A DNA stretch of 44,934 nt from Pseudoxanthomonas mexicana (GCF_010093385.1 NZ_PDWV01000033.1:1-44934); one strand, 5' to 3'. Counted from the stretch's first letter, positions 18,326 through 26,567 are shown. Notes: a model not told the origin generated them from the letters alone. Translations and numbers: made by a program.

Positions 18326-18949
18326 ATGCCGTCTCCTTCCGCGCTGCTGCTCCAGCTGTTCCGCCTGCAGGAGGAGGAGCGCGCGCGGGTGGGACGCGCC
18401 CTGCACAACCAGGTGGGACAGGCCCTGTCGGCCATCCGGATGGGCGCGCACCTGGTGCAGTCGGAAGACGACGCCGACCTGCGTGCGGAGGACCTGCACG
18501 AGATCATCCGTACCAGCGATGAGACGGTGGCGATCCTGCGCGACCTGCACGCCCACCTGCACCCGCCCCAGCTGGACGCCATCGGCCTGGACGCGGCGCT
18601 GCGCGCCGAGGTCGAGCGCCACTTCGCCCCGGGCACGCTTTCGGTCTCGCTGCCGCCGCTGCCCCGCGCACCGCAGGCGGACCTCGCCCTGGTGGCGTTC
18701 CGCATCGGCCAAGCCCTCCTCCGGCAGGCGGCCACGCGCGCGGACGGCGGCGCGCAGGTGACGCTGACGGACGATGACGCCGCCTTCGTGCTGAGCGCCC
18801 GCCACATCCCCGGCGACCTGCCCGACGCCGCGTTGTGGCGGGCGCTGGCCAGCGCCGCCGGGGGGCGGCTCGACGACGAGGGGGGCAGCCACTGGCGACT
18901 TCGCCTACCCTATGGGCCGAAACCCGCGACGTCACCCGATCCCGCTTGA
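18326..18949 (+). CDS. Truncated NarL-type (HisKA_3) histidine-kinase-like protein, probably no kinase activity
   Basis: 207 residues from ATG 18326. Residues about 8-75 resemble the dimerisation helices of HisKA_3 kinases: EEERARVGRALHNQVGQALSA, with the phospho-His in LHNQVGQ. The usual LHDxxxQ acidic residue is Asn here. The rest (about 85-200) is where an ATPase domain should be, but no N box, DxGxG or GxGL motif is seen and the length is short. It may be a pseudo-kinase, a phosphotransfer or a phosphatase-like scaffold. Its stop overlaps the putative TTG start of the GGDEF-EAL-REC gene, so the two are probably coupled and work together; that protein's C-terminal receiver is a possible partner. 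Confidence 0.75.
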   Translation: MPSPSALLLQLFRLQEEERARVGRALHNQVGQALSAIRMGAHLVQSEDDADLRAEDLHEIIRTSDETVAILRDLHAHLHPPQLDAIGLDAALRAEVERHFAPGTLSVSLPPLPRAPQADLALVAFRIGQALLRQAATRADGGAQVTLTDDDAAFVLSARHIPGDLPDAALWRALASAAGGRLDDEGGSHWRLRLPYGPKPATSPDPA

Positions 18950-20661
18950 ACACCGAGCACGCCCACCTGCCCCGCCTGCCCCGCCTGGGTGCCGGCGAAC
19001 CCGACCTGCAGCGGATGGTCGACGCCGCCAACGCGGGCGGGACGCCGCTGATGCTGCTGTACCTGGACATCGACCACTTCCGCTCGATCAACGAGAACAT
19101 GGGTGTGGAAGTCGGCGACGAGGCGCTGGCCATCCTCAGCGACCGCCTGCGGCAGGCGCTGGGCCCCGAGGCGCGCGCCTGGCGGCATGGCAGCGACGAA
19201 TTCATCGTGGCCGTGCCGCGCCTGCCCGGCACCCTGCCGCCCGAACGTTTCGGCGACGCGCTGCGCGAGCAGATCGAACTGCCGATGACGGTGCTGCCCT
19301 ACACGCTGTTCCTGACCGGCACGCTGGGCATCGCCCTGTGCCCGGAACACGCGGATACGGCATCGGGCCTGCTGCAGTGCGCGGAAAGCGCGATGGAACA
19401 GGCCAAGCACGAGGGCATGAACCTGGTGCGCCTGTACCGCCGCGGCGCCGCGATCACCGCGCGCAGCGACAGCATCATCGCCCGGCAGATCGTCAACGCA
19501 ATCCAGCACAACGAACTGCGCCTGTTCTACCAGCCGCAGATCAACGCGCATGACGGCCGCGTGGTCGGCATGGAGACGCTGCTGCGCTGGTACTCGCCCG
19601 CTCTGGGCCTGCTGGTGCCCGAGCGCTTCATGCATGTGGCCGAGAAGCTGGGCGTGATCGTGCAGATCGGCGACTGGGTGCTGCGCAACGCCTTCAAGCA
19701 GGCGCGCATCTGGCGGGACTGGGGTTTCGACGACTTCGAGATCGCGGTCAATGTCTCGACGCTTCAGCTGCTGCGGCCCAGCTTCGTGGCCGAAGTGCTG
19801 GAGGCGATGCAGGAAGCCGGCATACCGCCGCAGATGGTGGTGCTGGAGGTGCGCCAGAACGCGCTGGCCAAGGACATGAACCTGGTTCACCGCACTCTTG
19901 CCCAGCTGCACCGCGAGGGCGTCCGGCTGACCCTGGACGACTTCGGCATGGGCGATTCCAACCTGGATTCGCTGGTCCGCTTCTCGGTGGACAAGATCAA
20001 GATCGATCGCAACTTCGTGAAGGGCGTGCCCTCGGGCAACCGCGAGGTGGCCATCACCTGCGCCATCATCGCCATGGGGCACCAGCTGGGCATGAAGGTC
20101 ATCGCGCATGGCGTGGAAACCGACACGCAGCTGGGCTTCCTGCGCCGCAACCAGTGCGACATGTTCCAGGGCCACCTGTTCGGCGAGCCGATGAACGCCG
20201 AGGACGCGGGCGCCGTGTTGCGCCGCCGCTACCTGCGTGCGGACGCGTTCGCGGCCACCAAGCCCGACCGCACCCTGCTGCTGCTCGACGATGAAGAGAA
20301 CATCCTGCGCTCGCTGGTGCGCCTGTTCCGCCGCGACGGCTACCGCATCCTGGCCGCCAGCAACGTCACCGACGCGTTCGAACTGCTGGCCACCAACGAC
20401 GTGCAGGTCATCCTGTCCGACCAGCGCATGTCGGACATGAGCGGCACCGAGTTCCTCGGCCGCGTGCGCATGCTGTACCCGGACACCGTGCGCCTGGTGC
20501 TGTCGGGCTACACCGACCTGGCCACCGTGACCGAGGCCATCAATCGCGGCGAAATCTACCGCTTCCTCACCAAGCCGTGGAACGACGACGACCTGCGCGA
20601 GCACATCCGCCAGGCCTTCACCGCCTATGAGAACCAGCCCCACCACCGCGCTCAAGCCTGA
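18946..20661 (+). CDS. Degenerate GGDEF-EAL protein with C-terminal receiver domain
   Basis: 571 residues if TTG 18946 is used (TTGA overlap with the previous stop); ATG 19015 is the alternative. Degenerate GGDEF about 25-165: HGSDEF at 81-86. EAL about 175-425 is altered: METLLRW at 209-215, EVRQN at 301-305 in place of ExTES, AHGVE at 387-391 in place of AEGVE; DDFG at 331-334 is kept. Loss of the second Glu and of the general-base-like Glu makes phosphodiesterase activity unlikely. Receiver 440-565: LLLDDEEN, phospho-Asp D492 in [12 protein letters not shown]520, K543 in LTKPW. Probably a c-di-GMP or nucleotide receptor/scaffold controlled by phosphorylation. The GGDEF-EAL-REC order is uncommon. 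Confidence 0.85.
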   Translation: MNTEHAHLPRLPRLGAGEPDLQRMVDAANAGGTPLMLLYLDIDHFRSINENMGVEVGDEALAILSDRLRQALGPEARAWRHGSDEFIVAVPRLPGTLPPERFGDALREQIELPMTVLPYTLFLTGTLGIALCPEHADTASGLLQCAESAMEQAKHEGMNLVRLYRRGAAITARSDSIIARQIVNAIQHNELRLFYQPQINAHDGRVVGMETLLRWYSPALGLLVPERFMHVAEKLGVIVQIGDWVLRNAFKQARIWRDWGFDDFEIAVNVSTLQLLRPSFVAEVLEAMQEAGIPPQMVVLEVRQNALAKDMNLVHRTLAQLHREGVRLTLDDFGMGDSNLDSLVRFSVDKIKIDRNFVKGVPSGNREVAITCAIIAMGHQLGMKVIAHGVETDTQLGFLRRNQCDMFQGHLFGEPMNAEDAGAVLRRRYLRADAFAATKPDRTLLLLDDEENILRSLVRLFRRDGYRILAASNVTDAFELLATNDVQVILSDQRMSDMSGTEFLGRVRMLYPDTVRLVLSGYTDLATVTEAINRGEIYRFLTKPWNDDDLREHIRQAFTAYENQPHHRAQA

Positions 20662-20917
20662 GGCGGCGCCGTGGTGCGTGTACCTGCTGGAGTGCCGCAA
20701 CGGCGCGTACTACGCCGGCATCACCAATCGCCTGGAGGCACGCTATGCCGCGCATCTTGCGGGTACCGGCGCGAAGTACACGCGGGCGAATCCGCCGGTA
20801 CGCGTCGTGGCGAGTCGCGCCTATCCGGACCGGAGCGCGGCGTCACGGGCGGAAGCACAACTCAAGCGGTTGCCCAAGGCAAAGAAGCTGGCGTTCTTCG
20901 ACGCACCGCCCCTGTAG
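20627..20917 (+). CDS. GIY-YIG nuclease superfamily small protein
   Basis: 96 residues from ATG 20627, which overlaps the previous gene by 35 bases. GIY-YIG features: [23 protein letters not shown] with the two Tyr strands, Arg in the following helix, and the later Glu in [11 protein letters not shown]-terminal KKLAFF is typical of the YhbQ/UPF0213 group. Small stand-alone members of the family have been linked to DNA repair, but the role here is unknown. The stop codon TAG is part of the REP-like repeat starting at 20913. Confidence 0.85.
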   Translation: MRTSPTTALKPEAAPWCVYLLECRNGAYYAGITNRLEARYAAHLAGTGAKYTRANPPVRVVASRAYPDRSAASRAEAQLKRLPKAKKLAFFDAPPL

Positions 20918-21045
20918 GAGCGACGTAAGTCGCGACCGCGGAAATCAAACAATCCATTCGGCGATACCATCCACCGGCGGTTGATCGCCTGCTCGACGCT
21001 CACCGCCACCGCGTTCTTCCGGTCGCGACTTACGTCGCTCCTACA
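20913..21045. repeat. Inverted pair of REP-like repeats, copy 2
   Basis: TGTAGGAGCGACGTAAGTCG... at 20913-20939 and the inverse at 21021-21045, 81 bases apart. Fills the gap between two converging genes, the GIY-YIG gene and the histidine kinase gene. It supplies the TAG stop of the first. Confidence 0.9.
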
Positions 21046-21063
21046 GGGATGCGTGTTGACGGC

Positions 21064-22398
21064 TCACGCGGCGTCGGCACTCGGCTGGCGGATCGGCAGC
21101 ATGATGCGGAAGCAGGCCCCCGCGCCGGGGATGTTGCGCGCCTCGATGCGGCCGTTGTGCTTCTTCACGATGCCGTAGGAGATCGACAGCCCCAACCCGG
21201 TGCCGCTGCCTACCGGCTTGGTGGTGAAGAACGGATCGAAGATGCGCTGCAGGATCTCCTCGGGGATGCCGTGACCGCTGTCCTGGATCTCGACCCAGAC
21301 CTCGTCGCCTTCCACGCCCGTGCTGACGGTGATGGTGCCGCGCTCGTCGATGGCATGGCTGGCGTTGAGCAGGATGTTCATGAACACCTGATTCAATTCC
21401 GACGGCCGGCACTGCACCAGCGGTAGCTTGCCGTAGTGCCGTTCCAGCGTGACCTTGTACTTCAGCTCGTTCCAGACGATGTTGATGGTGGAATCCAGGC
21501 CGGCATGCAGGTCGGCGGATTTCCAGCTGTCGTCGCGGCCGGAGTAGGAGAAGTCCTTGAGGTTGCGCACGATCGCGGTGACCCGCTCGATGCCCTCGCG
21601 CGACTCCGCCATCAGCTGCGGCAGATCGCCGGTGATGAAGTCGATGTCGTAGCGCGCGCGCATCTCCTCGATCTCGGGCAGCATCGCCTTCGGGTCCGGC
21701 AGGCGCAGCGCGCGCTCGTAGACCTCGATCAGCGAGAACAGGCTGTGCAGGTATTCCTGCAGCGAGCCCAGGTTGGAGTGCACGTAGCCGATGGGGTTGT
21801 TGATCTCGTGCGCGACGCCGGCCGCGAGCTGGCCGATGGAGGCCATCTTCTCCGACTGCACCAGCTGTTCCTGCGCACCGGCCAGGCGCACCAGGGTCTG
21901 CCGCAGCTGCGCGTGGCGGCGCTGCAGCTCCTGCTGGCGCGCATGCGCTTCGCTGACGTCGTGGAAGACCACCAGGCAGTGTCCGCCGCCGGGATTGTCG
22001 TGGAAATAGACGCGCACCTGCAGCACCAGGCCGTCGTCCAGGCTCAGGTCCCCGTTCCAGCGGCCATCGGCGCGCGCCGTGGCGATCGCATCCGCCGGCA
22101 GCAGCCGGGCAAGCGCAGCCAGCGCATCGTGTTCGTCGTTCACCAACGCCAGCGCGGCGGCGTTCGCATGCAGGGGGCGCGCATCGCCACGGCACAGCAG
22201 ATACCCGTCATCCATCAGTTCGGCCAACGCCTTGAGGTCGGCGAAGGTCGGGATATCGTCCGCGGCGCAGGCGCTGGAGGGCAGGTTCGGGGAGGGAGCA
22301 GTGGCCACGGACGCATCGGACGGCGGCGACGGGGCGCCAGTATCCGGCGCCCCCGTGGCAGCGGCAAGGCGCGATGTCGCAGTTTGTGGATCGGGCAC
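21064..22398 (-). CDS. Orphan PAS-type sensor histidine kinase in the flgMN operon
   Basis: 444 residues, no clear membrane segment. Ala/Pro/Ser-rich N-terminus, PAS-like domain about 52-150 ([35 protein letters not shown]), coiled coil 150-185, dimerisation domain with H197 in [13 protein letters not shown], and a complete ATPase domain: [15 protein letters not shown] (N box), [16 protein letters not shown] and GTGLGLSIS. It should be an active kinase; no response regulator gene is adjacent. The start lies 5 bases after the flgN stop, so it is probably transcribed with flgM-flgN from the FliA promoter at 23094-23120. Alternatively it has an unseen promoter in flgN. Confidence 0.88.
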   Translation of the reverse strand: MPDPQTATSRLAAATGAPDTGAPSPPSDASVATAPSPNLPSSACAADDIPTFADLKALAELMDDGYLLCRGDARPLHANAAALALVNDEHDALAALARLLPADAIATARADGRWNGDLSLDDGLVLQVRVYFHDNPGGGHCLVVFHDVSEAHARQQELQRRHAQLRQTLVRLAGAQEQLVQSEKMASIGQLAAGVAHEINNPIGYVHSNLGSLQEYLHSLFSLIEVYERALRLPDPKAMLPEIEEMRARYDIDFITGDLPQLMAESREGIERVTAIVRNLKDFSYSGRDDSWKSADLHAGLDSTINIVWNELKYKVTLERHYGKLPLVQCRPSELNQVFMNILLNASHAIDERGTITVSTGVEGDEVWVEIQDSGHGIPEEILQRIFDPFFTTKPVGSGTGLGLSISYGIVKKHNGRIEARNIPGAGACFRIMLPIRQPSADAA

Positions 22399-22403
22399 CG
22401 GGC

Positions 22404-22757
22404 TCAGGCGACCGCGAGCGGGCGCGGCGCGGACAACGTGGACGTCTGTCCCTGCGCGTCGTAGGCGCCACTGCTTTCGGTGCGGCCGAGGTGGCGCAGC
22501 GCCCAGTTCACTTCCCGTCGGCGGCGCGCCAGCAGGATGCCGTTGGCATGGTTCATTTCAGCCAGTTCGGTCAGGCGCCCCTGCAGTTCGTCGGGGAAGC
22601 CGTAGCCCGCGGCGGCCGCTTCCAGCGCGCGCAACGCGTCCAGCTTTTCCTGGGTGCAACGCACCAGGCCTTCCACGTCGTGCTCCACGATGGCGCGACG
22701 CTCCTCTTCCAGGGCCGCGGACAGTCGCTGGAGGGGGGCGTGCGTCATCGTGGTCAA
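22404..22757 (-). CDS. flgN: Flagellar export chaperone FlgN
   Basis: 117 residues, helical. Glu/Arg-rich (LEEERRAIVEHDVEGLVRCTQEKLDALRALE) with the family's C-terminal half LAEMNHANGILLARRRREVNWALRHLG. FlgN is the chaperone for hook-junction proteins FlgK and FlgL, both encoded at 34119-37198. The ATG overlaps the flgM stop (ATGA). An alternative start three codons in (ATG 22748) exists. Confidence 0.85.
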   Translation of the reverse strand: MTTMTHAPLQRLSAALEEERRAIVEHDVEGLVRCTQEKLDALRALEAAAAGYGFPDELQGRLTELAEMNHANGILLARRRREVNWALRHLGRTESSGAYDAQGQTSTLSAPRPLAVA

Positions 22758-23062
22758 CCGGCGAGCTGGCCTTCCAGGCCGAGCATGCCGTCGGCGATGG
22801 CTTCGGCGTTGATCTTGTAGGTACCGGCCTGCAGCGCTTCGCGCACGGCCTGCACGCGGGCGTGGTCGATGGCCGGCGCGGTGGACAGTTCGCGCTGCAT
22901 CGCCTGCAGGCTGGTGGCCTCACCGGTCAGGCGCAGGCTGTCGCCGCCGGCGCTGGCTTCCACCGGCCGCGAACGTTCGGCACCCGCCGGCGCGACACGG
23001 CCGCCTACGGGGCCCGTGGTGCGTACGGCGGCAGGGGGAGTGCCTTCGATTTTCTGGCTCAT
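22754..23062 (-). CDS. flgM: Anti-sigma-28 factor FlgM
   Basis: 102 residues. A disordered Pro/Gly/Ala-rich N-terminus is followed by the FliA-binding helices (ARVQAVREALQAGTYKINAEAIADGMLGLE), a close match to the family C-terminus. FlgM binds FliA until the hook is complete and is then exported. A near-perfect FliA promoter lies 32 bases upstream, giving feedback. AGGTGA serves as ribosome site. Confidence 0.93.
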   Translation of the reverse strand: MSQKIEGTPPAAVRTTGPVGGRVAPAGAERSRPVEASAGGDSLRLTGEATSLQAMQRELSTAPAIDHARVQAVREALQAGTYKINAEAIADGMLGLEGQLAG

Positions 23063-23093
23063 GTTGGTTCACCTGTAACAGGGTTCATCGAGG

Positions 23094-23120
23094 TTATCGG
23101 CCGTGGCCACGCCAACTTTA
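23094..23120 (-). promoter_or_regulatory. Sigma-28 (FliA) promoter of flgM-flgN-kinase operon
   Basis: Read on the minus strand: TAAA (23120-23117), 15 bases, GCCGATAA (23101-23094), an exact match to the consensus. Predicted start near 23087. Confidence 0.95.
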
Positions 23121-23228
23121 GTGACGGATTCCACATTTCCGCAGAAGGCCGGATTGTCGCCGGTTCTTCGACCCAGCGTCGGTATCGGCCCCCCGGGGGA
23201 CAACTTGAGGGGCGATTGCAACTTTTTT

Positions 23229-23876
23229 TCATCGGCTGACCCAGACATCACCCCCCGGCCCCACCACGCCCTGCACCACGCGGCGGGACGAGAGGTTTTC
23301 CACGGTCACCCGTTCGCTCTCGCCGGCATCACCCAGCGCCTTGCCGACCACGCGCACCTCCACCCCGCCGCGACGGGATACCAGCGCGACGTTGTCGCCC
23401 CGGCGGATCAGGCGCTGGGCCACCAGGTCGGTCGCCGACAGCACGGCACCGGCCGACAACGTGCGGCGCGCAACACGGCCCACGGCCTGTGCGGGATCGG
23501 CCACGGCCGCGCCGACGATGCGCGAGGCATCACGGGTTTCCGGAACGAAGGCGTCGGCGGCGATCGTTTCGCCCGGTGCGATGCCACGGCTCAGCACCAG
23601 CACCGTCTGGCTGCGACGCACGCGCACCGGCACGAACAGGCGCCAGCCATCGGGACAGCCGACCTCCACGCTGTTGCTGCCCTGCACGCGCGCGACCAGT
23701 GCCGCACTGCAACGCGGCAGGCGCAGGGCGGGATCGAGCGTCGCTTCAGCGTCGGCGCCCACTGGCAGCGCACCGAGGGCCGCGGCCTTGATGGTGTCGA
23801 CCGGCTGGAAGTCCGCGGCCATGACGGCGCATGCGGTCAGGCCGCCGATCAGGGCGGTGGTGAGGCGCAGCAGCAT
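23229..23876 (-). CDS. flgA: Flagellar P-ring assembly chaperone FlgA
   Basis: 215 residues from ATG 23876. Signal peptide MLLRLTTALIGGLTACAVMAA; mature part with the SAF-like domain (SRGIAPGETIAADAFVPETRD, VGRVARRTLSAGAVLSATDLV, GDNVALVSRRGGVEVRVVGKAL). FlgA helps FlgI assemble the P ring in the periplasm. The frame is open to an ATG at 23897, but that codon would sit only a few bases from the start predicted by the sigma-54 site at 23910-23925, whereas ATG 23876 has GGAG seven bases before it. So 23876 is preferred. Separate from the flgM unit. Confidence 0.9.
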   Translation of the reverse strand: MLLRLTTALIGGLTACAVMAADFQPVDTIKAAALGALPVGADAEATLDPALRLPRCSAALVARVQGSNSVEVGCPDGWRLFVPVRVRRSQTVLVLSRGIAPGETIAADAFVPETRDASRIVGAAVADPAQAVGRVARRTLSAGAVLSATDLVAQRLIRRGDNVALVSRRGGVEVRVVGKALGDAGESERVTVENLSSRRVVQGVVGPGGDVWVSR

Positions 23877-23909
23877 GGGCGGGCTCCGTCGGTTCATCGG
23901 CGGAGGAGC

Positions 23910-23925
23910 TGCAAGCGGTGTGCCA
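23910..23925 (-). promoter_or_regulatory. Sigma-54 promoter of flgA
   Basis: TGGCACACCGCTTGCA on the minus strand: GG and GC ten bases apart, as in the -24/-12 consensus TGGCAC-N5-TTGCA. Predicted start near 23899. Confidence 0.85.
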
Positions 23926-23983
23926 GAAACGGAGCCTGTCCGTCATGGCTTTCGGCGCTAGCTCGTTGCTGGCCACGCTTGGT

Positions 23984-24497
23984 GCCGCTCGCCGCGGCGG
24001 CCCTACTTTTCTTTGCTTGTGCAAAGAAAAGTAGGCAAAAGAAACACCCCCCGGCGGTCCGCCCGCCGCACGCGGCGGGTTCGCATTCACGACGGGAATT
24101 TTCGGACAGGGCATCCTGCCCTGGCCGAAAACGGCGCACATCCATGTGCGCCGCCCTGCGGGTTTTACCCGCCGTGACTGCCGGACCTAAAGGGGCCCCG
24201 AAAGCCGACACGGACAGATTCGGCGTGCACGCCTTTGACCTGGCTCTTCACGGTCCCCATTAGGCACGGCGAGTGGGCCGGGTAAAACCCGAAGGGCGCC
24301 GTCATGGATGACGGCGTTTCCGTATGGCACAGGGATGTGCCTTACGGAAATTCCCGGCCCGCTCGCGGACCCGGAGCGAAGCGCAGGGCGTGCCGCGTGG
24401 GGCGTGTTTCTTTGGTTCCTTTCTTTGCACGAGCAAAGAAGTGCTTCTCAACAGCCGAATGGCTAGTCAAGGGACGCCCCCGCGGCCAGCGGCACCA
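23984..24497. repeat. Multi-hairpin dispersed element, copy 1
   Basis: About 514 bases that match 29561-30040 over most of the length. It opens with a perfect 14-bp stem (24003-24034, loop TTGT) made of CTACTTTTCTTTGC and its complement, and has further hairpins at about 24103-24127, 24130-24154 and 24297-24350. The right-end hairpin is broken by roughly 35 extra bases after 24440, compared with copy 2. Chance open frames inside it are not taken as genes. This element fills the long gap between flgA and cheV. Confidence 0.85.
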
Positions 24498-24550
24498 GCT
24501 CTCCATTCCTAGGACCGGTCACGAAACCACTTCTGCGGTGGTGCCACGCC

Positions 24551-24577
24551 TCAAGGCCTCATCCAGCCGGCCGATAT
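24551..24577 (+). promoter_or_regulatory. Sigma-28 (FliA) promoter of cheV, overlapping the first ATG
   Basis: TCAA at 24551-24554, 15 bases, GCCGATAT at 24570-24577. The AT of the -10 and the next G form ATG 24576. The start of transcription is expected at 24584-24585, right at the second ATG. Confidence 0.75.
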
Positions 24578-24584
24578 GCTGGAC

Positions 24585-25538
24585 ATGACCCAGGACCTGC
24601 TCAACCGCATCGACCAGCGCACCCGCCTGGCCGGCCACAACCGCCTCGCCCTGCTGCTGTTCCGCCTGGGCGGGCGTCAGCTTTTTGGCGTCAACGTCTT
24701 CAAGGTGCAGGAAGTCCTGCGCCGGCCCGGCCTGTTCCAGCTGCCCGGGCTGCCCAGCGAATTCGTCGGCGTGGCAGACGTGCGCGGACGCTCGGTGCCG
24801 GTGCTGGACCTGGGCCTGAGCATCCGCCACCCCGAGCGCGACCCGAACCCCGAGAACGCCCCCAACTACCTGGTGGTCACCGAGTTCAACCGCTCCGTGC
24901 AGGGCTTCCTGGTCAGCGGCGTGGAGCGCATCGTCAACATCGCGGTGGAGGACATCCACCCGCCGCCGGAGCTGGGCGCGGAAAACAGCTACCTGCCCGC
25001 CGTGACGCGCTTCCAGGGCGAACTGATCCAGGTGATCGACGTGGAAAGCGTGCTGGCCGACATCTGCCAGTCGCGCATGGACGCCACCCTTGCGCCGGAA
25101 ATGGCCCTGCCGGCCGACGCGCCGCCGATGCAGGTGCTGGTGGTGGACGATTCCCGCGTGGCGCGCTCGCAGATCCGCAGCGTGCTGGAGCAGCTGGGCG
25201 TCACCGCCACCCTGCTCTCCGACGGCCGCCAGGCCCTGGACCACCTCTTGCAGGTGCCCGCCGCCGGCGAGACCCCGGCCGAGCGCTACGCCATGGTCAT
25301 CTCCGACATCGAGATGCCCGCCATGGACGGCTACACCCTGACGACGGAAATCCGGCGCCATCCGGGCCTGGCCGGCCTGTACGTGCTGCTGCACACCTCG
25401 CTGTCGGGCGTGTTCAACAACGCCATGGTCGAGCGCGTCGGTGCCAATGCCTTCGTGGCCAAGTACAGCCCGCACGAGCTGGCCGAGCATGTGCTGTTCC
25501 GGCTGAACCAGGTGGCCGCGGCGCAAATGGCAGCCTGA
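24585..25538 (+). CDS. cheV: Chemotaxis coupling protein CheV (CheW-receiver fusion)
   Basis: 317 residues from ATG 24585 (320 from ATG 24576). CheW-like domain about 20-165 (FRLGGRQLFGVNVFKVQEVLRRP, FVGVADVRGRSVPVLDL, YLPAVTRFQGELIQVIDVESVL) then a receiver about 185-310 with VLVVDDSRVARSQI and the phospho-Asp in VISDIEMPAMDGY. CheV couples receptors to CheA and its receiver tunes adaptation. The upstream FliA-type -10 overlaps ATG 24576, so the mRNA probably starts at or next to ATG 24585; no ribosome site would then be present (leaderless). Next to the flagellar genes but with its own promoter. Confidence 0.92.
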   Translation: MTQDLLNRIDQRTRLAGHNRLALLLFRLGGRQLFGVNVFKVQEVLRRPGLFQLPGLPSEFVGVADVRGRSVPVLDLGLSIRHPERDPNPENAPNYLVVTEFNRSVQGFLVSGVERIVNIAVEDIHPPPELGAENSYLPAVTRFQGELIQVIDVESVLADICQSRMDATLAPEMALPADAPPMQVLVVDDSRVARSQIRSVLEQLGVTATLLSDGRQALDHLLQVPAAGETPAERYAMVISDIEMPAMDGYTLTTEIRRHPGLAGLYVLLHTSLSGVFNNAMVERVGANAFVAKYSPHELAEHVLFRLNQVAAAQMAA

Positions 25539-25540
25539 TC

Positions 25541-25642
25541 GTCGTCCCAGCGAATGCTGGGACCCATGTGCTCTTCCCCTAGAAGAGAGAAGGGGTAAAG
25601 GGCAGGATCAAGATGGATCCCGGCGTTCCGCCGGGATGACGG
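25541..25642. repeat. Dispersed repeat of the GTCGTCCCAGCG...GGATGACGG type, copy A
   Basis: Begins GTCGTCCCAGCGAATGCTGGGACCCA and ends with GGATCCCGGCGTTCCGCCGGGATGACGG-like sequence; each end is itself a small hairpin. A second copy with the same layout lies at 44700-44802. Common type of intergenic repeat in proteobacteria. Located between cheV and the flgB promoter; may also end the cheV transcript. Confidence 0.8.
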
Positions 25643-25686
25643 CACGGGTATCCCCATCCCTGCCTGGGTGGATGCTCGCCCGGTTC

Positions 25687-25702
25687 TGGCACACGCCTTG
25701 CA
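25687..25702 (+). promoter_or_regulatory. Sigma-54 promoter of the flgBCDEF operon
   Basis: TGGCACACGCCTTGCA: GG (25688-25689) and GC (25700-25701) separated by ten bases. Predicted start near 25713, 23 bases before flgB. Confidence 0.88.
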
Positions 25703-25735
25703 GCATCCCCGGCAACGGTCTGCCGGAGCGGTGCC

Positions 25736-26122
25736 ATGTCCAATCCCATCTCCAACTACCTGGGTGTCCATGCCGCGGCGCTGCCGCTGCGCGAGCAGCG
25801 CATGCAGCTGATCGCCAGCAACCTGTCCAACGCCGACACGCCAAACTTCAAGGCCAAGGACCTCGATTTCCAGGCCGCCCTGGAGCAGGCCGCCGCCAGG
25901 GCCGCGCCCCTGCAGACCACCCACGAGCAGCACCTCACCCTGCTCGACGCCAGCCCTCGCCTGTTCGAGCGCGCCGGCGTGCAGCCCAGCCTGGACGGCA
26001 ACACCGTCGATGCCGACACCGAGCGCGCCGCCTACGGCCGTGCCGCGCTGGAATACCGCGCTTCGCTGAGCTTCATCGAATCCAAGGTGCGCACCATGCT
26101 CACCGCCATCACCGGCCAGTAA
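25736..26122 (+). CDS. flgB: Flagellar proximal rod protein FlgB
   Basis: 128 residues, the usual length. The rod/hook N-terminal motif is ALPLREQRMQLIASNLSNADTPNFKAKDLDF, and the C-terminus RAALEYRASLSFIESKVRTMLTAITGQ pairs in a helical bundle. FlgB is a rod subunit exported through the flagellar secretion system. GGAG precedes the ATG; first gene of the operon, 11 bases before flgC. Confidence 0.95.
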   Translation: MSNPISNYLGVHAAALPLREQRMQLIASNLSNADTPNFKAKDLDFQAALEQAAARAAPLQTTHEQHLTLLDASPRLFERAGVQPSLDGNTVDADTERAAYGRAALEYRASLSFIESKVRTMLTAITGQ

Positions 26123-26133
26123 GGGGCCGCGCC

Positions 26134-26541
26134 ATGAGCAACCTGCCCATCTTCGACGTCGCCGGCTCCGCGCTGCAGGCGCAGTCCGTGCGCCTGAACA
26201 CCATCGCCAGCAACCTGTCCAACGCCGACTCTATTGCCTCCTCGCCCGAGGCGGTCTACAAGCCGATCGAACCGATCTTCCAGGCGCGTCCGTTCAATGC
26301 GGACGGTTCGCTGACCTCGGTGCAGGTGAAGGAAATCACCCAGAGCGAAGCGCCGCCGATCAAGCGCTACGAACCGGGTCACCCGATGGCCGATGGCGAC
26401 GGTTACGTCTACGCACCGGATGTCGATCCGGTCGCGCAGATGGTCAACCTGATCTCCGCTTCGCGCGGCTACCAGGCCGGCGTGGAAGTGCTGAACACCG
26501 CCAAGGAACTGGCCCTGGCCACCCTGACCATGGGCCGCTGA
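26134..26541 (+). CDS. flgC: Flagellar proximal rod protein FlgC
   Basis: 135 residues from ATG 26134. Rod motif at the N-terminus (SALQAQSVRLNTIASNLSNADS) and the C-terminal helix (YQAGVEVLNTAKELALATLTMGR). DPVAQMVNLISASRGY is the family signature. AAGGGG precedes the start. Builds the proximal rod with FlgB and FlgF. Confidence 0.95.
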   Translation: MSNLPIFDVAGSALQAQSVRLNTIASNLSNADSIASSPEAVYKPIEPIFQARPFNADGSLTSVQVKEITQSEAPPIKRYEPGHPMADGDGYVYAPDVDPVAQMVNLISASRGYQAGVEVLNTAKELALATLTMGR

Positions 26542-26567
26542 CGGCCTGCCACCGAGCGAACACGCAC

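Noticed and set aside
23985..24263. Open frames giving Lys-rich peptides in the multi-hairpin element
   Set aside because: The same peptides occur in both copies because the DNA is repeated; there is no ribosome site, no domain, and the frames are broken differently in each copy.
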